Below the pieces are notes generated by a model. That model saw nothing but the letters and a program-made list of their open reading frames with translations. It made no database searches and was not told the origin of the DNA. Positions 44,204 to 48,179 of a stretch of DNA of 48,179 nt are shown piece by piece. The position numbers and the translations under genes were made by a program. The DNA is from Candidatus Altimarinota bacterium (GTDB lineage: Bacteria > Patescibacteriota > Gracilibacteria > BD1-5 > JAGOOR01). Where the stretch lies: positions 1 through 48,179 of the forward strand of contig JALQUC010000041.1 in the NCBI GenBank assembly GCA_023268615.1. The letters run 5' to 3'. Positions within the stretch are counted from its first letter, which is position 1. The number at the start of each line of letters is the position of its first letter.

Positions 44204-44838
44204 AGAGCGATAGAGAGAGCGAGGAGGCTAGAGCTTTTTTGGCTTGCTGTACCTATGAGTACACCATCTGTGATGGTTAGTATTTGAGCTATATTTGTGT
44301 CGTTGACGCTCCCGCCATAGATGATGCGCTTATTTTCAAATGTTTCGAGGGCTTTCATGAGTATATCCATTACTATTTCTATATCCTCGAGTGTCATAGT
44401 CTTTCCTGTTCCTACTGCAAATCCTGGCTCATAGGCTATGATGATTTCTCTTTCTCGTGGCCAGTTCTCGAGCACTGTGAGTTGTTCAGTTAGGACAGAG
44501 CCGAGAGTATCCTCTTCATGAAGTGGACCAACACAGAGAAAGGGGATTGTCGACGCCTGCTTTACTGTTTCTATTTCTCATCTGATTGCCTCATCTGTTT
44601 TACCAGCGAGTCTCTGTGACATATGACCGATGAGACAGTAGGGAAGTGTATTTTCTGATAGCATATTCTGTGTCCCGAGGGGGAGTCTGGTCGTGAGAGT
44701 AGGGAGGAATTCATCGCCAGGAAACACAATCCACTCGTAGTCAGGATATATATTTGATACATCCTCAGTGGTTTTGAGAAGATTCTGCGCAGATTCCTGA
44801 GTCTGCGTATCTTTCCAGTTGAGTGCGATTATTTTCAT
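44191..44838 (-). CDS. tpiA: Triosephosphate isomerase (divergent, short)
   Basis: 215 residues (typical length about 250). Catalytic Lys in LNWK (residue 8), catalytic His in IGHMSQRL (usual form GHSERR), catalytic Glu in AYEPGFAVGTGK (usual AYEPVWAIGTGK), and the phosphate loops IIYGGSVND and VLIGTAS are present. It interconverts DHAP and GAP. Several loops are shortened. The TGA at 44200-44202 is read as Gly, and the true stop TAA follows two codons later. Grouped with fbaB, which acts just upstream in glycolysis. Confidence 0.88.
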
Positions 44839-45422
44839 AAGATTTCATTGAGGGGTATTTCACCGAGTGAGTGTATGATATTTGTTCATGACTTGGTATT
44901 GGCACGATTCATCTCGTAGATCGTGATAGGCGTGTCAAAATGAGATTCCGAGAGATTGATTCTGTCGTCGACGAAGATTGTTTTGTCAGGATTATATTTC
45001 TCGATGAGAGTTTTGATATGTTTTATCTTATTTCTCTCGCGAGTGATATAGATTTCCGAGACGAGCGCGTCCATTCCCGTGATGTGCGTTTTGATCTTCT
45101 GAAATTCTTCGTCTCCTGTTGTTAGGATGACAGTTTGTATTTCTGGATACTCTCTGAGCTTGATAAAAAATGGCACAACATCATCATAGAGTTGCTCCGA
45201 CATGCCAGCATTGATAAAAAAAGCCTGTGGATCAGTGATTCCATATTCTTCGAGGAGTTTCGGATAGACGACGATATCGTCAGATCATCTCCGATATTTT
45301 TCATAGATTTCTGTTGCCTTGGCTACATCGGGAAGTGTTTTGGTGCGAAAAATATTCCCTTCACCATGAGGACCGTAGGTATCACCGAGCGTATTATCAA
45401 AGTCAAAAATAAAGAGGATCAT
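44829..45422 (-). CDS. HAD-superfamily hydrolase
   Basis: 197 residues. HAD motif I is DFDNT (residues 6-10), motif II TTGDEE near 115, motif III lysine in KIKHIK, motif IV VDDRINL. An aspartate-nucleophile phosphatase of unknown substrate. Two TGA-Gly codons; overlaps tpiA by 10 bases. Confidence 0.8.
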
Positions 45423-45433
45423 AAAAAAACTTA

Positions 45434-45943
45434 TTATCAAAGCACAAGACTAAAAAATTCTCAGAAAATTTTGTCATCGTAAGATGTAGGTATGGTATCT
45501 TTGATCATCTGGGCAAGATTTTGAGCATTTTTAATTTCTTGTGTATTTCAGCGACGAGTTCGATATTTAAAATTATCCATAATGTCGGCACATTTTATTA
45601 TGAGTGCATCTTCTGTTTGAATGCATCTATTTATCATATCCTTATTTCTCTCTTCTTTATCTGCAATATTCATGTTTTTTGTATTTGCCAAAACTAATGT
45701 AAATACCTCTATTCAATACATTTTTTTTAGTTCTTCTTCTGTCACATCTGTATCTTCAATTATGTCATGAAGTAAGCCAGCAAGACAAATTACTTCACTG
45801 TATCAATTTTCATAGAGATATGTTCCAACCCTAATTGAATGAAATGCTGTCGGCTTGATTAATTCACGAGCATCAGGAAATCGTGGCACCAAAAAACGAA
45901 TTGCATTTTCCAGGTTTTCTTCAATAGATATACCTTGACTCAT
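45434..45943 (-). CDS. HD-domain phosphohydrolase (RelA/SpoT-hydrolase-like)
   Basis: 169 residues. His of HSIRVG (35), the GLLHDIIEDT motif (HD 59-60 and ED 63-64) and ALIIKCADIMDN match the HD domain of (p)ppGpp hydrolases (MESH1-type). A stand-alone hydrolase with no synthetase fused. It starts 4 bases after the aldolase stop. The stop is TAA 45434 after a TGA-Gly. Confidence 0.8.
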
Positions 45944-45947
45944 AGTA

Positions 45948-46997
45948 TTAAACAATAGTAATTTTCTCGTCCAAATACACATCCTGAATTGCCTGAATCA
46001 GCTCTACGCCTTCCTGCATCGGTTTTTGAAATGCTTTTCGTCCTACGATGAGTCCGTGTCCGCCAGCGCGTTTATTGATAACAGCGGTTCTCACGACCTG
46101 AGCCAGGTCATCATCACCGACACTTGGACCACCAGAATTGATGAGACCGACACGACCCGCGTAGCAGTTCATGACCTGATAACGGCACATATCGATTGGG
46201 TGTTCTCCGATATGTTTTTCGTAGGCATTTTTGTCTTCTTTTCCGATACCGAGATTTTTGAATCCTCCATTGCAGTCAGCCATTTTTTGTTTGATAATAT
46301 CTGCCTTGATAGTCACGCCGAGGTGAACTGCCTGGCTCGTGAGATCTGTCGCTGTCTCATAATTCACACCGTCTTTTTTAAATGCATTATTTCTCACATA
46401 GCACCAGAGAATCGTTGCCATACCGAGAGAGTGTGCTTGTTCAAAGGCTTGAGCAACTTCTATGAGCTCTTCTCGACTCGTCTCAGATCCGAAGTACACC
46501 GTAGCACCCACAGCACTAGCACCCATATTGTAGGCTTCTTGCACGCTACCAAACATGATTTGGCGTGGGACTTGTGGGACACTCATGAGCTCGTTGTGAT
46601 TGATTTTGATGATAACGGGTATCTGTCATGCAAACATTCTCTGTACTATACCCGCTGCACCAAATGTTGTCGCCACAGCACTACAGCCAGCCTCGATAGC
46701 GAGTCGAAATATATTTGCCGGATCAAAATAGAGAGGGTTCTTCGTAAATGAAGCATTCGCAGAATGTTCTATTCCCTGATCAACAGGCAGAATTGAGAGA
46801 TATCCAGTATTTGCGAGTCGCCCGTGACCATAGAGTTTTTTGAGATTCTGGATGACCTTTTCAGATCGATCAGATTGTTCAAATGACTGCATGAAATTTT
46901 CCCCCGGGAGAATGAGAGATTCTTTTGATATCTTTGGTGTGAAATCCCCCAGAAGTGTCTCAGCTTCTGTGCCGAGAAGTTTTTCAATATTTGTCAT
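45948..46997 (-). CDS. fbaB: Class I fructose-bisphosphate aldolase (FbaB/DhnA)
   Basis: 349 residues. The Schiff-base region IKADIIKQK and the downstream CNGGFKNLGIGK, LINSGGPSVG, INKRAGGHGLIVGRKAF and IQDVYLDEKITIV match E. coli FbaB closely. It splits fructose 1,6-bisphosphate into DHAP and GAP, directly linked to tpiA in the same cluster. One TGA-Gly joins the halves. It is the first gene of the minus-strand operon; its start lies 7 bases from the 92-bp inverted repeat copy. Host sequence to the right of it is uncertain. Confidence 0.93.
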
Positions 46998-47003
46998 AAT
47001 AGT

Positions 47004-47095
47004 TTAGGGTCTAGAGTAGTTGTTTGTTAAAAATCTTCATCATTTTCACGAGTTTCTTGAACATATCTTCATGCATAACTCGTACATTGTATCTA
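47004..47095. repeat. 92-bp perfect inverted repeat, right copy
   Basis: Reverse complement of 69-160. On this side the repeat stands between fbaB and a piece of foreign kinase-like gene. The frame of the kinase runs through the repeat to the same TAA as the left copy, probably by chance. Confidence 0.9.
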
Positions 47096-48143
47096 CCATC
47101 GTATCTGGCATCGCCATTGAATGAATCGCCGGTGTTTGGGTCGCGTCATCGACTGCATCCCCTGCATTGACTACATTGATGGGTTGGCTCGGTGTGCCTC
47201 TTTGACTGTTAGCCTGAGTATTGAGCGATTGCTCAAGCCGACGATTGTTTGCCAATGTTTCATCATCCATCAAACCGCTCAAAGCCGCGCTTGGCTGCTG
47301 ACTTGGGTGATTTGCGGCAGTGGACGCTACAGAAGCACGGGTGGGCGTGGTCTGCCAGACGCTGGTTGTCGCTGCAGCGCTGATTGCAGATACAGGCGTG
47401 ACGGACGTGGTTAACGGGTTATTGGGTACGGTTAAAAACAGACAGCGATGACAGGGTTTACCGACAAAATGAATGTGGCTGGCATCATTGGGATAATTTT
47501 CACAAACTTTAAACTGGCGGTGTTGAACCAATCCGCGTAGATGATTTTCCCACTCGGCGGCGCTTGGGCGATCAGTTGGATGGGTCGATAAAAACGCTTT
47601 ATCAAACATCGCACGGGTTTGGTCATCCCAACACACATGAATACTGTTTTTTAGCGGTGCAATCTCTGGCTGTGGCTGCAAGCCGTAAGCATATAGCCGC
47701 TCTTTGATAAATTGGTCGGTGTTGCGATGGGCAGCATTTTTTAATCGGTCTGACACAGGGATAAAATAAAATGGATGAATACCATTGTTTAAAATTTTAA
47801 ACAGCTCAATCGCCAGTACAAAACGGTCGTGTTTTTCATCCAACAAACCAATATCTTTGTGTTCATGATACTCAGGACTGGTCATTTCAGGGGATATAAC
47901 AGGACTGGGATAAACGCTGCCATCACTGGCAGTAATACGGTAGCTATCACAGTCGATAAACCCAACGATAAAGCCTTTATAATCATCGTCCATGCCTGTG
48001 CTTGGCTCTGGCATCAGGCGCATATTGGCTTCTTTAAAATCAATAAAGGCATGCCCATGCCCATGTAAGTCCGCCATCAAGGCGCTGATATTGGCACACA
48101 GCTGCACGCGATAATTGAGACTCTGCTGATACTGATGTAGTGT
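47004..48143 (-). CDS. Foreign protein-kinase-like fragment fused at a chimeric junction
   Basis: Only 47096-48143 is foreign. The reading has the kinase-type pattern HAFIDFKEANMRLM, GFIDCDSYRI, a VISPEMTSPEYHE activation-type segment and SAAEWENHL, followed by a Cys pair (KPCHRC) and a Ser/Thr/Ala-rich tail. The N-terminus is missing: an in-frame TAA lies at 48144-48146 just beyond HQYQQSLNY, so a second junction is near 48143, and the last 36 bases belong to something else. It is GC-richer than the rest, its own Trp codons are TGG and it needs no TGA. The style is gammaproteobacterial, perhaps Moraxellaceae-like, an impression only. Most likely contamination or chimera. Confidence 0.6.
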
Positions 48144-48179
48144 TTATACCTACTCTACCTATTATCCACATGGCTACTG

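Noticed and set aside
46026-46751. 241-residue plus-strand open frame
   Set aside because: Antisense to fbaB, a strongly conserved gene; no start context or family match.
48162-48170. Perfect DnaA-box 9-mer TTATCCACA
   Set aside because: Single copy, in the last bases beyond a chimeric junction and 9 kb from dnaA; expected by chance and not reliably host DNA.

Overview
The window is bacterial DNA from an uncultivated Candidate Phyla Radiation (Patescibacteria) lineage that reads UGA as glycine (translation table 25), that is, Absconditabacteria (SR1) or Gracilibacteria (BD1-5/GN02). Read with the standard code, nearly every gene is broken by TGA. Read with TGA as Gly, the pieces join in frame into full-length proteins, and the TGA codons fall on invariant glycines: the Obg glycine-rich domain, the CysRS HIGH-type motif, the RsmA SAM loop, the UDG PPSL-box glycine and the RF1 GGTHRVQ segment. 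Trp is encoded by TGG. The only release factor seen is RF1 (prfA, PET tripeptide). All coordinates below are for genes read with UGA as Gly, ending at TAA or TAG. I cannot separate the two phyla from sequence alone.

Layout. 1-7000: a partial gene tail, a CYTH protein, a VirD4/TraG-like coupling ATPase, and a tandem pair of large Cys-rich proteins of unknown function (the downstream copy has a 1-base frameshift). 7000-11750: a small unknown gene with an apparently leaderless promoter, a TrmB-like regulator, tRNA-Gly(UCC), an RlmD/TrmA-type RNA methyltransferase, an SPFH/band 7 protein, a cytochrome-b5-like lipoprotein and an RRM RNA-binding protein. 11880-16320: a secreted protein, a second coupling ATPase, tRNA-Arg(CCU) and a frameshifted trypsin-like protease. 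16320-20512: a minus-strand operon cysS, class IV aminotransferase, tsaB, PH-domain membrane protein, ung.

20600-26840 is the most accessory-looking part. It holds a 1286-residue coiled-coil-rich protein with an apparent signal peptide, followed by an AT-rich stretch of small membrane proteins and a toxin-tail-like fragment. This stretch is organised by a 264-bp direct repeat (about 92% identical, period 1203 bp) that copies the end of one gene and the start of a DUF192 gene. It looks like a cassette inserted by recombination or duplication, possibly a toxin/immunity-type module.

26840-39000: RlmL-like methyltransferase, metallo-beta-lactamase/beta-CASP nuclease, SAM methyltransferase, obg, a NUDIX hydrolase, a crtI plus UbiB-type kinase pair, a membrane-anchored HTH protein preceded by a hairpin cluster, a membrane protein with a His-rich tail, a TroA/ZnuA-like lipid- or membrane-anchored protein, and dnaA. 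39000-47000: about twelve tightly packed, often overlapping minus-strand genes from fbaB to rsmA (glycolysis, nucleotide salvage, prfA, hsp20, two secreted or membrane proteins), convergent with dnaA.

The right end (about 47096-48143) carries a GC-richer fragment of an unrelated protein-kinase-like gene using the standard code. It is joined to host DNA through a perfect 92-bp inverted copy of positions 69-160. This is most simply a chimeric assembly or amplification artefact, so both window ends should be treated with caution. No rRNA, CRISPR array or insertion sequence was seen, and no stretch longer than 300 bases lacks a gene.
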